Of a stretch of DNA of 64,000 bases, positions 33,380 through 44,900 are shown in pieces (position 1 is the first letter of the stretch; each line of letters opens with the position of its first letter). The translations under genes and the position numbers were made by a program. This stretch comes from Flammula alnicola (Eukaryota; Basidiomycota; Agaricomycetes; Agaricales; Strophariaceae). The stretch spans positions 124,001 through 188,000 of the forward strand of contig JADNRV010000034.1 in NCBI GenBank assembly GCA_015499995.1, in the 5' to 3' direction. Below the pieces are notes generated by a model. It saw only the letters and a list, made by a program, of their open reading frames with translations. It did not search any database and had not been told where the DNA came from.

Positions 33380-36300
33380 ATGCTGCAAAGAATAAAACAC
33401 CTCTTCGGCCTTGTAGGACAAAATGGGGCACCCAACAATCCACCCGACAACCAATATCCACCCGGGCCATGCCCACCAGGACAAAATTATCCTTATTTTG
33501 GTTTGGATTATTTGCCTGTTCTATAATACTGTTATTCATCATATCTTAGGCTATCCACCGTGGTTTAATCCACAAATAAACCGTCCAGAAGACATGCAAA
33601 CAATGCCAACCAGTAATTAAACCTATGTTTGGTGACTAATTTACTAAATATGTATATGTAGACATGTCGGCAATGCAGGGCTATCCACCCGTTTATGGAT
33701 ATCCCTATCATCCACCCATCATGTACCCTGGCTTCCCGCACTTGAACGGCTCTCTAGTCCCTCGATTCCAGCCTCCTGTTCAGGCCCCAGTTTTAATTTC
33801 CCAAGTCCCGACTGATTCAAAGGGAAAATTATCCCTCCCTACACCATTGGAACTTAAAAAGGCATCCGAGGCTCAAATTTCGAAAGACAGTAGCGAGAAG
33901 AAACCGGTAATCACTGAGCATCAAGGTAAACATCTTCTGCGTTGATTATAAGTATCGATACTGACCGCAAACAAATAATATAGATAGTGAGAACTCACCG
34001 GAGTGGCCGAATGGTGAAGAACACCGTGAATATGTGCTAGGAAATGAGCCGCTAAAGTGGAAGGAAACAAAATGGGCATGGCGCTCAAGTGGACGGCAGG
34101 CACACAATGGACGTCGGGTCGAACAGCGTAACTGCCTTGGGGTTTTCTCTTGTGCTAACGCAGTCTGTGGGTGTCTTATCCGTCCCAAGACTGATCCTTC
34201 TGCTCGCAAAAATCAGCTTCACAATGGCTGTAGACTCTGTCACTCACCAATTGTCCAAATAGCCTGCCAAGCTCGATCATATCACTATGAAACAAGCAAC
34301 AATGGTGTCATATACTCGGTCTGGGAGCATTCTGGCATCCACTCACATGAACGCCCTCCTGGTGGGCAGCTATCTGTGGCAGAACAGGAGGCAGTTGATG
34401 CACAGGTTACTCGCAATCCAACTGCCTTAGTTCATGCGCTTCGCACTGGCGATACCTTTCCTGGATCTGTTCCTTTACCCGAAATCTCCGGCACACTCGC
34501 TAATCCTCAGGTTGCTCGGTACCAGGTGGGGCAGAGTCAGGCGCGCCTTGGAATTTCACCACCAGCCGCATCAAAGGGTGGGTTAGCAGTACTCAAATCG
34601 CTCTTCGATCTTCAGCAAGAATTCAAAACTCCATTTATCATCAATTCATCAATTCACGGCCCCGCTTTTCTCACATTTCAAACGCCCTTTATGAGGACAA
34701 CACTAGAAAAATCGGTTGATTCTTGGAATGACCAAACCCCAGGCAACCATTTAATGGCACGGCATGGATTTGTTACCGATGGCGACCACTCATTCTTTCG
34801 GGAAGGTGTGCTGAATGTAACCTGCGTCTTTAATCCTGTTATGCTCGCTTGGATTCCAGTTCTCTACACCTGGATTTTGCGGCAAGATATTGCTCATCAT
34901 CGCCCGCACTTCCGTCACATACAAGAAACCGTCGTGAAGTACCTCCAACTCAAAGGCCTAGAATTTGAGCCAAAATATCTCCTACATGTAAGCGTCCATT
35001 GTAATTGTAGAAACAGCTACTTAACAGCCAATTAACTACTGTATATCTAGGTTTTTGACTTCTCAGCTGCACAGCGCTCTGCGCATGCTGCAGAATATGC
35101 TGAGGCCGTCATTACAACGACGCCAGGGTTTTATAACCTTACCAAGGCGTCACAAGAAAACGAGCATGCGGCTTATCTCGAGCAAGCTCTGCAAGCTGAG
35201 CGAGGATGTTCTTTCCATTTCTGGCAGTCTGCCGAGCGAATTACATCAAACAGCGCCCTCGTTCCATCAGCCAAGGCCAAGGCTGCTGAGTTCAACCTAC
35301 ACCTTCGTATCCTCGAGGACAAGGCAACATCACGAGCCGAGTTTGACAAAACTATTGTGACATTGAATTCCGAGTATCCGAACATTGTCAATTGGCTGTC
35401 CTGGTGGCTACGCCCAACATTCCGCTCATTGATTTTCCCGGCCTACAGCTCTTTGGATCCCTCCATTGCAATTCAAGTTCCCAGAACCTCCAATCCAGCT
35501 GAGCATTCGCATTCACTCCTTCATCATTCTGTCGGATCCGATCAAGATTTGATTCCTGGGATCAAGAAGCTCTTTCTTCACGTCAAGGAACTTGAATCTC
35601 AGTATAATTCAATTAAAGGTGCGATCACTCGGTGCTCTAGATGACTAAACATTTAATTTCTTGCGGGTTATATTGTCTAGATGGACATTACAATCCAGGG
35701 CCACCCCGGGCATATCGCCCACCCGGGAAACCAAAATGGGATGAGAATGATGGACGAGCTCCTGACACTGAAGCAGCACTTGGCCTGGTGCTTAATACGG
35801 CGCCTAATTCTCATGACCTCTCCGTCGACCTCTCCACTATCAACAGAAACCTACTTCACTCATATAATTGGCAGAGTCCAAACTCGTGCTTTGTCGACAA
35901 TGGTCTCGAGATCTGGTTCCGTGCTTATTCATCTTGGTCCAGTGACTCACGCGCGGCTTTTCTGGCGTGTATCCCCAGCCATACATTCCTATCATGCCTA
36001 TTCCATCACTATGAACGTCGATTAAAGCAGCTTTCCACCGAGGCCTCCATCACCACCATTACTCAGAATTTGAGTATGATGCAGACTATGACTCTAGACC
36101 GCGTCTTCAATAAATGGCAACTCTATTCGGACAAGAATGCATATGGATGCGCCAAAACATGGCTGTCACATGCAGTAATAGTGAGTTTTTTATTCTGGGT
36201 TTTCATTTGGAATTAATAAAATCGTGTAGGACGGAAATCCCAGCACCGAAATTCAAGAATATTTTGGGCTAACCCATCATACTGTTCGTGAATGTAAAAA

Positions 36301-37420
36301 CGGACACCAATTCTCCGTTCCAATCTCACAAGCACCTGAAGTATGGTTCACGGTTAACAACCGCGACATGAATGCAGCTCACATTACCTTCGGGGACCAT
36401 GTAACAACGTCAAATTACTTCCAGCATTATATCCCTAGGTCTCGGGGAGGAAACTATGCCAGCGGAACGACGCCAGTCCACCTCCTGCCCGTTGAGCAGT
36501 GCCTTGATCCATCGTGCACTGCCCAATCACCTATCTCATCTGTTTCGACCCACTGGCCCCAGATATTCAATCTGAATGCCGATGTTATGCGAGTTGACCC
36601 GCACAAACTTCGATTCGAGAATACCTTTTCGATTCCCGACCAGAATGGTGGTGTCACATATGAACTTGTCGGAAGAGTCCGACATATAAACGGAAATCAT
36701 TTCGTATCCCAGGTTCGCTTTGGAGGGAGATGCCACCACTACAACGATATGGCAAATGGTGGATGCCTTGTCATTTATCTGCACCACGACACGAAGAACA
36801 GCAAGGTTTATGTCGAATCTCATTGGATTCATAATGTCGCATCTGTCCTCTTCCATCTCGCCATCTTACGTGGATACCTTGGTCGCCAACCTTGCGATGA
36901 TGAACAGATATTCTATCTCACATACACGAGCTCTATTGCGGCAGACTCGGATATTGCGCCTGACGATTTATACTACGACGCAAAGAAGGGAACTATCGAT
37001 CGGCTTCTCACTCTTCCAGAGATAGCCATGGCAGCCAGTGGGTCAATTCGCACAATGGGTGTCCATCTCAGCCTTGGACGTGAAGTGGACAAGCAAGATT
37101 TGTTGACTCACACTCAATTCGTCGAAGCTCGCACAGCCAGTGGCTCATTGTATGCCTTCTTTAACACCACGGCATCGGGAATGGCTGGTGGCCCCCATTT
37201 TGTCCGGAATAACCGAATTGAACTGCCCGCTCATGCTGGAAGACTCGAAGATCCAGAGCGCCCGAAGCCAAGGCCACGAGGGAAAGCTGTAAAGGACTTG
37301 TTTCCGAAGGGGGTCCGAGTTATCAAGCCTGCTGCCGCTTTACCGAGCTTAAAGCGAAGCCATGAAGTGAAGGAGTTGCCAGATGGACTGCGAAGGAGCA
37401 AACGAAATAAGACAGATTAA
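33380..37420 (+). CDS. MULE transposase with GCM/WRKY-type zinc domain and USP-like C-terminus
   Basis: The exons are 33380-33500, 33550-33612, 33662-33925, 33984-34987, 35051-35618, 35681-36180 and 36230-37420, all GT..AG and in frame, giving 1236 residues. The N-terminus is rich in Pro, Gly and Tyr. Residues about 170-255 form a GCM/WRKY-type zinc domain: 'GRRVEQRNCLGVFSC', 'CRLCHSPIVQIACQARSYHY', and 'HSGIHSHERPPG' with the ligand His pair. The DDE core follows: 'FVTDGDHSFF', 'VFDFSAAQRSAHAAEYA', 'CSFHFWQSAERI' and 'SNPAEHSHSLLHH' with the acidic residue. From about 700 on, 'NSCFVDNGLEIWF' resembles a USP Cys box and 'YELVGRVRHINGNHF', followed by 'HHYNDM', resembles the His/Asp box. The C-terminus is basic (KRS/KRNK) and probably nuclear. 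The transposase is secure; the peptidase is an inference. Confidence 0.85.
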
Positions 37421-38569
37421 GGAGTTGGTTTAAAAGTACGTTGAAATTATTGAGTTATACAAGTATAATTTACAAGTACAGTTGTTGTGTTTTCCGGCTC
37501 TGTGTCTCTTAAATTGGCTAACTGGTATGGTTATCTAACTACTTGTGACTTACTGACATTGAAGCTGACGATTATCGTGGAACCTTCAACTTCATCTGAC
37601 TCTGCGTCCACAATGATGTCATTGTCACCTCTGTTATGTCGAGAACGAAGAGCACGAGAGCACGACAAGAAAGGTGAGTAGACACCTCTCATGTGCGTCC
37701 CGTGTCTTTTCTTATCATGTCCCTTGTTGGCACACAGCTGTTAATTATGGTGTCAAGTCATCGTGCTTTCCGTCCACGATCTCTTGCCGGTATTGCAAAG
37801 CTCAGGCTTCATCAGCCAAAGACTAGTTGAGCAAATGGGTGCGACCCATTTGTCGAGATGGCGAGGGTCTAATACATTAAGACTATCTAATCTACACAAG
37901 TGCTGCCAAACAGATAACCATATTTCATGCAAGGAGGGTATTGGTGCACCCAGTAGAGTTCGTCGAGGCGCGTAAGATGTCTCGCGGCCGTTGCCGAGAT
38001 GCATTCCCACGTTAGATTCGTGTGAATTATAGTTCCTGGGGATTAATGAGGAGGAGTGAGAGCACGGCGATTTTCAGAGGTGGGAAATGATTAGGTAGCG
38101 AGTATAGATGAAGTGGTTTGGAATAGGCAGAAATGGTATACTAGTGCCAAATCGACTGTCGAGCGTGTGCGCGGCGTGATGGCATCACGTGGGAATTTGG
38201 ACTTCGCGCTGTTTCTACGAGCACGCTCCATCTCCTCCACAATAGTATAGTTATTGGCTTATAATTAATTTTTATGGTTCATGTACTACCATTGAAATTT
38301 ATTGTACCTAATGTTGAAGAGGGAGATGGCATGTTGCCGTTTTTGCGCGAGGTTTTGCGCACCACGCGCCGTGGGAACATGTCTGACCAGGAAATGTCCG
38401 ACTTTGTGCAATAATTACACTCTCGCGCATCCACCAATACCATAGCATATAATGCATATTGTGTCTTAAAGGAATATAGATCACACCAAAATTGCAAAAA
38501 CTGAAATTCATTGCTTGCGGAACGCAGATGCATGCAGATGTCACCCAGATTTTGCTAGTTGCGCTCTTC

Positions 38570-38790
38570 AACTGGCTAACTGCACCGCTAACTATACTTT
38601 TGAAGGGCTAACTGTGCACTAACTATGCTAACTACAGACTAACTGCACTAACTGCAGACTAACTGCACTAACTGTACCGTAACTGCACTAACTGCAGACT
38701 AACTGCACTAACTGCACGGTAACTGCACCAAAAGTTAACGGCAAAGTTAGCTTGCAGTTAACGTTACCAGTTAGCCAGTTAAATCATGAG
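38570..38790. repeat. Right subterminal tandem repeat of the MULE
   Basis: A run of 'actaactgcag' and 'actaactgcact' units is repeated about ten times, ending in 'cagttaacgttaccagtta'. A second small cluster lies at 39463-39530, next to the right terminus. The same motif family occurs at the left end, which argues for a cis-acting role in transposition. Confidence 0.75.
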
Positions 38791-39545
38791 AAATCAAGTG
38801 AATGAAGTGAGGGAGGGTGTCGAAGTTATATTCAAAATAGTCAAGCATGAAGGACGGCTGAGCGCTGAGCATGTACACTTAAGCGCTCATTGAAGCTGTG
38901 CGCTAATGAGTTGTAACGTGTGACATGTCACGATTAATATGCGCATGTTCGAGCTTGGTATACTATCCCATCCTCGCACAATCCGCTACAGTCATACTTA
39001 AGGTTCTGAATATGTACCTCTATAGTATATAGATGTACAGTGCATCGAAAAAATTGCTTTTAGGCTGGCGGCTATTAGCATAACTTGACTAATTACATAC
39101 TTATTCCGAATCCCAATTGTGTATTATGTTCCGGAAATCTTGTCCCTCTTGAGCTCGATACATTTCACCATTGCATGTCCACCAAATGTACTCTCCTGGA
39201 GCTAAATAATTTCTAAAGTTGCAGTATTAGATAGCCATTAAAAAATAGTTCCTCTACATATCAAATTTCCCGCATAGGCATACATCTCTCGGCCACATGA
39301 GGCCAGTACTCATACATTTATTTATATATAATCAGTAGCAAATATATCTAATACCTCTAGGATACCTCTATATAATTCCCAGATCTCCCTACTTCCTTGC
39401 GACTATTGACCGTACAAGTGGGCGGTCAGTAACAGTTCGATAAAGCGTGGGAAAAAGTGAATGCCAGTTAACTGTAGCGGCATCTCGGCAATTGTGTGGG
39501 CCAAAAGTTAACAGTTAGCCCGCAAAAGTAACTTTTCACGCAGTC

Positions 39546-41770
39546 CTTGGTGCCGAATGATGGCCGTAGGCGGCTTGGAATGTTGACGTTGAACCAACGT
39601 TGACGCGTTGACATCGAACGCGACGTTGAACATTTGACCCCAAAATATTTACAGATCCCTTCTTCCGGAGAATCCGCAATTCTTACTTCCTCACTACAAC
39701 TCTCGAGGCCCTCATGTCCGGCGTGCTGGCACCACAAAGCCCTCAATCCCTTACGAAACGAAAACGAGAATGCTCGGATGTCGAATTCAAGGTGGCGGTT
39801 CGTCACTACAAGACACGAGAGACCTATGTTGAGCACCAGGATTATTGGATATCGGATGGAAATGTTCTTCTGCAAATCGGAAACGTTCGCTTCAAACTCC
39901 ATAAAAGTCGACTTGCAAATCAGTCGACGTGGTTTCAGATTCTCTTCGGACAATACACCTTTGAATTCGAAGGGCCCCCAGATGGATTTGAAGGTCAGGA
40001 AAATATAGACGGGGCTACTGCAACTGCTGAAGTCGTACATGGTCTCCACCTGTTCTATCTCAACTTCAATGGTGGCCCAAGCGCCGAAGAATTTGCGGAT
40101 CTTTTGACGGCAATGGATAATGCAATGTACGCTGTGAATATCCTCGAGTTCCCTCACTTCCTCACATAAATTATAGAAACTATATCAAACAACGACCGCC
40201 ATATCCATTTCTCCAGAACGTCTTCAAGGCTTCTTCTTTTTATCATTTAACCGCTTACACCGACGCCACCCTCCAGATGATCGAAGCACTATTTCCAGAT
40301 ATACCAGCCAAGATCACAGCCCATAACTCTCCACATGCCATCGAGGCGCTAATGCTCGCCCGGGCCCATAAGCTATCCAAAGTCCTTTGGTGCACCTTCT
40401 ACCAGCTAGCACGAACATCATCTAAAATAGTTCCCGCATCAGAGACGGGTGCGGGGGCGGCCGACACACCCGACCCCTTGGAGGGCCTCGCTGCCAAAGA
40501 TCTCGTACTGCTCCTGGACCTCCAGAAAAAACTCGCCCTGCGCTGGGACGCAATCATCCCTATCGCCGAGTCGACTTGTGCGCACCAGAAATGCACTGAA
40601 GCCCTCAGACCAAATACGGTGCTGGCCCTGAGAAAGGATCACTTGTTTGACCCCATTTTCGGGATCAATAAACTCCTCAAACAGAATTGGGGGTCAAAGG
40701 GCTTTTGTGAAGCGGAGAAAGAGAAGGTGATTGCGAACTTGGAGAAGGAGCGCATGAGCATTTGGGATGATATGAAGGTTTGGTTGAATTTCAAGGATGA
40801 ATGAGTTGTAGCGGTTGCCTTGCCACCATCTTGCGAATTCTTTCACTTTCGCCCAGTTCCACTTATTAGTGCTGTCCCTTCTTTGTCTTAAATGTATATG
40901 AGATGTCCCAAACTCGTTCAATTAACCCAGCGACGATTTTTGAGCCTTTCATGCTACCATCCTTCTATGCGCTGCGTAACCACGTTTTAATCGCTCAAGT
41001 ATCGTCGGGGGCCCACAACATGCAATTCAATTGGGGCTAGCCTTTACTTCTTTGTATCTGTCGACCATTATCTGGAGATGGAAAAAATCTAAGTTTAGCG
41101 CCCGGGGGTTATGCTGTCTATTTGTTAGAAGGAAAGAAGTGATGCCTTGTCCAGAACTGACCTGTAGCAGATGGTTTCGCAACACGGACTGTTGGTTATC
41201 TATCTTAGGACTTTAATTGGATATTAAAAAAATATTAAGGTGTCCGTCGAGTAATGAGGGAGCAGAAAAACGTCCAAGGGGTGTTCAGTTGGTATGTTGG
41301 TCAGAATATGTACGACAGGACTCACAGGACACAACATTGGGTGTAGAATTTAGACTGTGTTAGCATTGGTACCGAAGATATGCTCGAGTAGACTCGTGCT
41401 TCAATTGGTCAATCTCTTGTTGACACTTCAAATTGGGAGTTCTCTCTGTTCAGAACACACTCCTCAACCGCTCAGTCCAATTTCCATTATCCAGATATTC
41501 TAAATCACATGGCTGATATTTATAACACCACTGAATAGGGAGTAGTATACGAAAGAATTCGAAGAGATACTTGTGCGATAATGAAAGATGTTGTCAAAAA
41601 TCACCAAATCACCAAATCTCGGACGCCGTAGACAGTAAAGTGGAGAAGAAGATAGGATTGTATTGTAGGCTAGGATTACATTGTAAACAGCATAAATTCT
41701 ATGTCTTGGATTGCATGTTATGGTGCCCGATGAATATGCATATGCGAGCAATTAAAACATAACACATCTA
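39546..41770. repeat. Arm B (main part) of the inverted segmental duplication
   Basis: This is the reverse-complement match of about 10860-13196. It carries the intact BTB gene B. The remaining part of the arm is at 32435-32887 on the other side of the MULE. Confidence 0.82.
39714..40804 (+). CDS. BTB/POZ domain protein B
   Basis: The exons are 39714-40126 and 40177-40804 with a 50-nt intron, giving 346 residues. It is the duplicate of BTB A with the frame intact to the end ('MSIWDDMKVWLNFKDE'). The BTB core is 'DGNVLLQIGNVRFKLHKSRL', 'ANQSTWFQILFG'. Reading through the intron gives a stop, so splicing is required, and the donor 'gtacgc' in phase 2 agrees with paralogues A and C. A conserved Cys/His cluster ('STCAHQKC') lies before the tail. 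BTB proteins form dimers or act as Cullin-3 adaptors; which applies here is unknown. The gene lies beside the MULE and may be influenced by it. Confidence 0.85.
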
Positions 41771-41794
41771 TTTCAAGGCAAGTCACCAAAATTC

Positions 41795-41965
41795 ATTAAT
41801 CCCCGTTCAACCAAATTTTTATATCGCTCCATGTTTTATCTCGTTCCTTCGTCAACTTCATCACAATTGTGTCTTTTCCGCTTCGAATGACAATCCTGCT
41901 CCATTATACCGCGAATTGGGTCGAAAAAATGACCCTTCCTCAGGGCCAGCCCCGTATTTCTGTCG
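41795..41965 (-). pseudogene. Fragment of a BTB gene C-terminus (E)
   Basis: This segment aligns with the C-terminal coding region of BTB A (about 11905-12110), including 'ccttcctcagggc' and 'ttttccgcttcg', on the minus strand. The match has many substitutions and indels and no open frame. It lies just beyond arm B and so records an older tandem BTB copy next to the duplicated one. Confidence 0.65.
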
Positions 41966-44900
41966 GCCGCTAGTTACAACGACGGGTTGTTATTTTATTG
42001 TTTTTATTTTATGCTGAATTATTTGCACCCACACACTGATCATAAAGTAAACGAGAACTGGGTAGTTGTGATATTCGAAGTATCTGTGTTATGCAGAACA
42101 CTTTGAAAAGTCAAGTTCTATTATTTTTTGTCAGACTTTACCTCTGTTATTCATTTAGGACCTTTGAGAACAAAACGACGGCGAACAAAATGCCTGTATA
42201 TTTGATTTGAAGAAATGAATTGTCGCGCGTCTTTCCACTACGCAACGAGCGCCAATCATTATGTGCGGTTAAGCGGGCCGGTGGGTCCCACGGCGTGTCA
42301 CGTCATGATCGGAGGTAGGGCCCTGAATGTGAATCAGTCTGACCATCATGTTGCCCGACCTCCTCTTGGACATCACCCGAGACCTCCATGATCCGTCTCG
42401 CTTCAATTATAGTCTCTATACCGAGGTACTGATATCTCAGCATGTCCAACGGAAATGTGGAAAGTTGAAACGGACAGGCCATCTAAATCCATCGGCATCA
42501 AGTGTGGCTGCTAAGAAATCAAATATCTCGGTGCACTATGTAGTTACTTACGTGGCACAACCAGAAGATTTGAATGATATGTTGTGCATTGCAGATGCTC
42601 GATACCTGGAATGTGGTGACCGATCTCAATATCCCTTGCCTAAGTCAAACGGTGTTCCCCAGGAAATCATTCTCTAACAGGATAAGGTCTAAAATCTAAA
42701 GCCCCATGCGACGCATGGAGGGACGAGTCGGAGAATCTGCTCATTTTTGTGGGTGATCTCATTTGAACTTCGTCTATTAATGTTCACCACCACAAGGGAT
42801 ATGAAGGCCGCTTTCATCGTAGAAACACGCGAAGGTTTTGAATCAGACCCACTGAATACAGCCATTGTTCTGCTTTCTTGCATCGTGCCATACCTTACTC
42901 AATCTCAATGAGACCTCTGCAGCGTCTTCCGACTCTTCCGACCGATCTGACAAGCACTATCGTCTCGTGAGCGATCATCCATTCGTGTCAACACCCTCGT
43001 GTTCATCGGTCTGATTCTCATCCGATTACAGCCTCTGTCGGCATCAATCGCTTCCCATCTGCGGACAACACTCCGATATGGTCTTGTCGACGTAGCGTGT
43101 CACTGATGCACTCAGGCTCTGTTAATATCTGCGACGATGGGGCTTAACGAGAAGACCTAACAACGAAAGTGGTCTCTTAAGTACCCACATCAATCTCGTA
43201 GCAGCGATTAAGTATAGCATGGCATCATGGGTACGATAATAGAAAAGGCCAGACTTTCTATTATCAGACAATCCTTTTGATCCATGTTTTGGATTTTCTT
43301 GCGACGGAAACGCGTTCCTTTTTCTCAGCGTTATTTGGTACTCGACAACCCTCTTCGATCGCGGATACTACCGAACCGCTTTGAAGAAGGGCACTCCTCA
43401 CTTTAAGATCATCTCTATGACTTTCTTGATTTCCGATGTCTTCCTGGGTTTCCTCGAGACCACGATCGTAAGTTTCCAATAATATCCTTCGCCTTCCGTT
43501 CCCCCGAGCTGTGTCTTTTTTTTTGGTATACATTTTAAACGACAGTGGACCCTAAACCTCGACCCTCTCTTTAAAGTTCACCGCCACCGGCGACCGAGAT
43601 ATCGAGATATAGTGAAGGATGACTCCGACTTAAAGCAGCTGCCCGTTCTTCCTGTATTTTTAGATTCAGGTCATGTGGGAATTGGAAAGGTCTCACCCGG
43701 AATACCTTCGCCTGTTCCTCGTCAGCGCCATTTCGATACATACTGAAATTCATGCCCGAACCGCTTGAAGACTTTCCGTCGTACCGTCGACGACTCGAAA
43801 GAAGTGTGCCGGCCCGCCTCTCCTACTCCGGGGCACACTTCGTACAACTGCCTGACGCTCTGCGGTACTAGTACCGTCGCCCTGCACACCATGAGGCATG
43901 TGCGAACCCTGGAATCCATGTGTGGGAATGATAACGTCACTGGTCCTACCGAGCTGCAAGGAGCAACAAAGCCGTGGACATTCTTCTGTGTCTAGAGTTC
44001 CTCCGCCATGTTTGGGATGCTTCATTTGAACTTTGCATCAGAAAAACTGTCCTACGTATGTCATAGGTGACCCTTGATGTCCATGTTTACAGCCGTGTCG
44101 GGAGATGGTTCTTCAAGCTTGAGTTTAACTGGTTCTGCCGACGCTCCCACTCGGATGGGGCCATTACGGATACAGCGATACTAGTGTTGGTTTTTTTGCA
44201 GGTCGCGACTGGTGATACCATCTTGGTTGTTCGTATCGGATCGAAAACTTGGGTCCGGAGTGCATCTCGGGTACCAGCCCACTTGTCTTTGGTTCATAGG
44301 GATATGGATCATGAGCAGTTGAACCTCAGATGAGTCCAAACGTTGGGATATTGGTGTCGATGTGTGGTTGACGCTCAATCCATTGATCGGATTTAACAGC
44401 CGAGGCGTTGAAGCGTTTCGTGATTTGGTTGGTAGACTTCATCGTGTTGGGCTTCTTGGCCTGAAATGAGATCCAAACACCCACAGTGCCACTATTGCAA
44501 GGCAGAAACTTTCGGCTGGAACTTGTACGAATATTCTCGGCTATTCTATGTCTTGTTCGAACCAGGGGGATGATAGAAGCTGCCGTTTTCAACTCACCGA
44601 AGTTTATGACACTGAACATAGATGCATAGCTTTTGATTTGCGCAAAACAACGACGAATTCCGTGGATCGAGGAGGGGCGACTGGTTCATTCTTCTTCAGA
44701 TTATTTCACCGGTTCACACTACAATGTTCTCGAGTCAATAACTTGAGGGCCTAATCTTGCTCCTTCTATACCGCAGGGCAAAAGTACGCGTACACTAAGC
44801 AGAGCGAGAAGAGCAGACGGCTCACCGAGCCATCACGAAAACTTTAACATTGATCTTGAAGATTGCGAGGTTAACGGACGAAGTTGAAGAAGATTTTTTC

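Larger units (their letters stand above)
32888..39545 (+). mobile_element. Mutator-like DNA transposon (MULE) with GCM-type transposase
   Basis: The element is about 6.66 kb, flanked by a 9-bp target duplication 'cttggtgcc' (32879-32887 and 39546-39554; 10 bp if the next g is counted). That size is typical of Mutator-like elements. The untouched site in the sister arm (13191-13199, complement) has one copy only, confirming the insertion. The terminal inverted repeats are imperfect: a perfect 12-bp core 'aaagttactttt' starts about 11 bp inside each end. Both ends carry clusters of 'agttaactg'-like subterminal motifs. It encodes one seven-exon gene on the plus strand. About 2.1 kb of non-coding DNA follows it. 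Confidence 0.9.

Noticed and set aside
33380..37420. Assignment of the transposase to the KDZ superfamily
   Set aside because: KDZ elements have 8-bp duplications and a different cysteine cluster; the 9-10 bp duplication, GCM-type domain and C..H box fit Mutator-like elements.
42348..42677. 109-codon plus-strand frame
   Set aside because: No recognisable domain or neighbouring exons; not supported as a gene.
43264..44339. Overlapping short frames on both strands as a possible gene
   Set aside because: Could not be joined into a consistent exon chain with a known fold; left as a possible relic.
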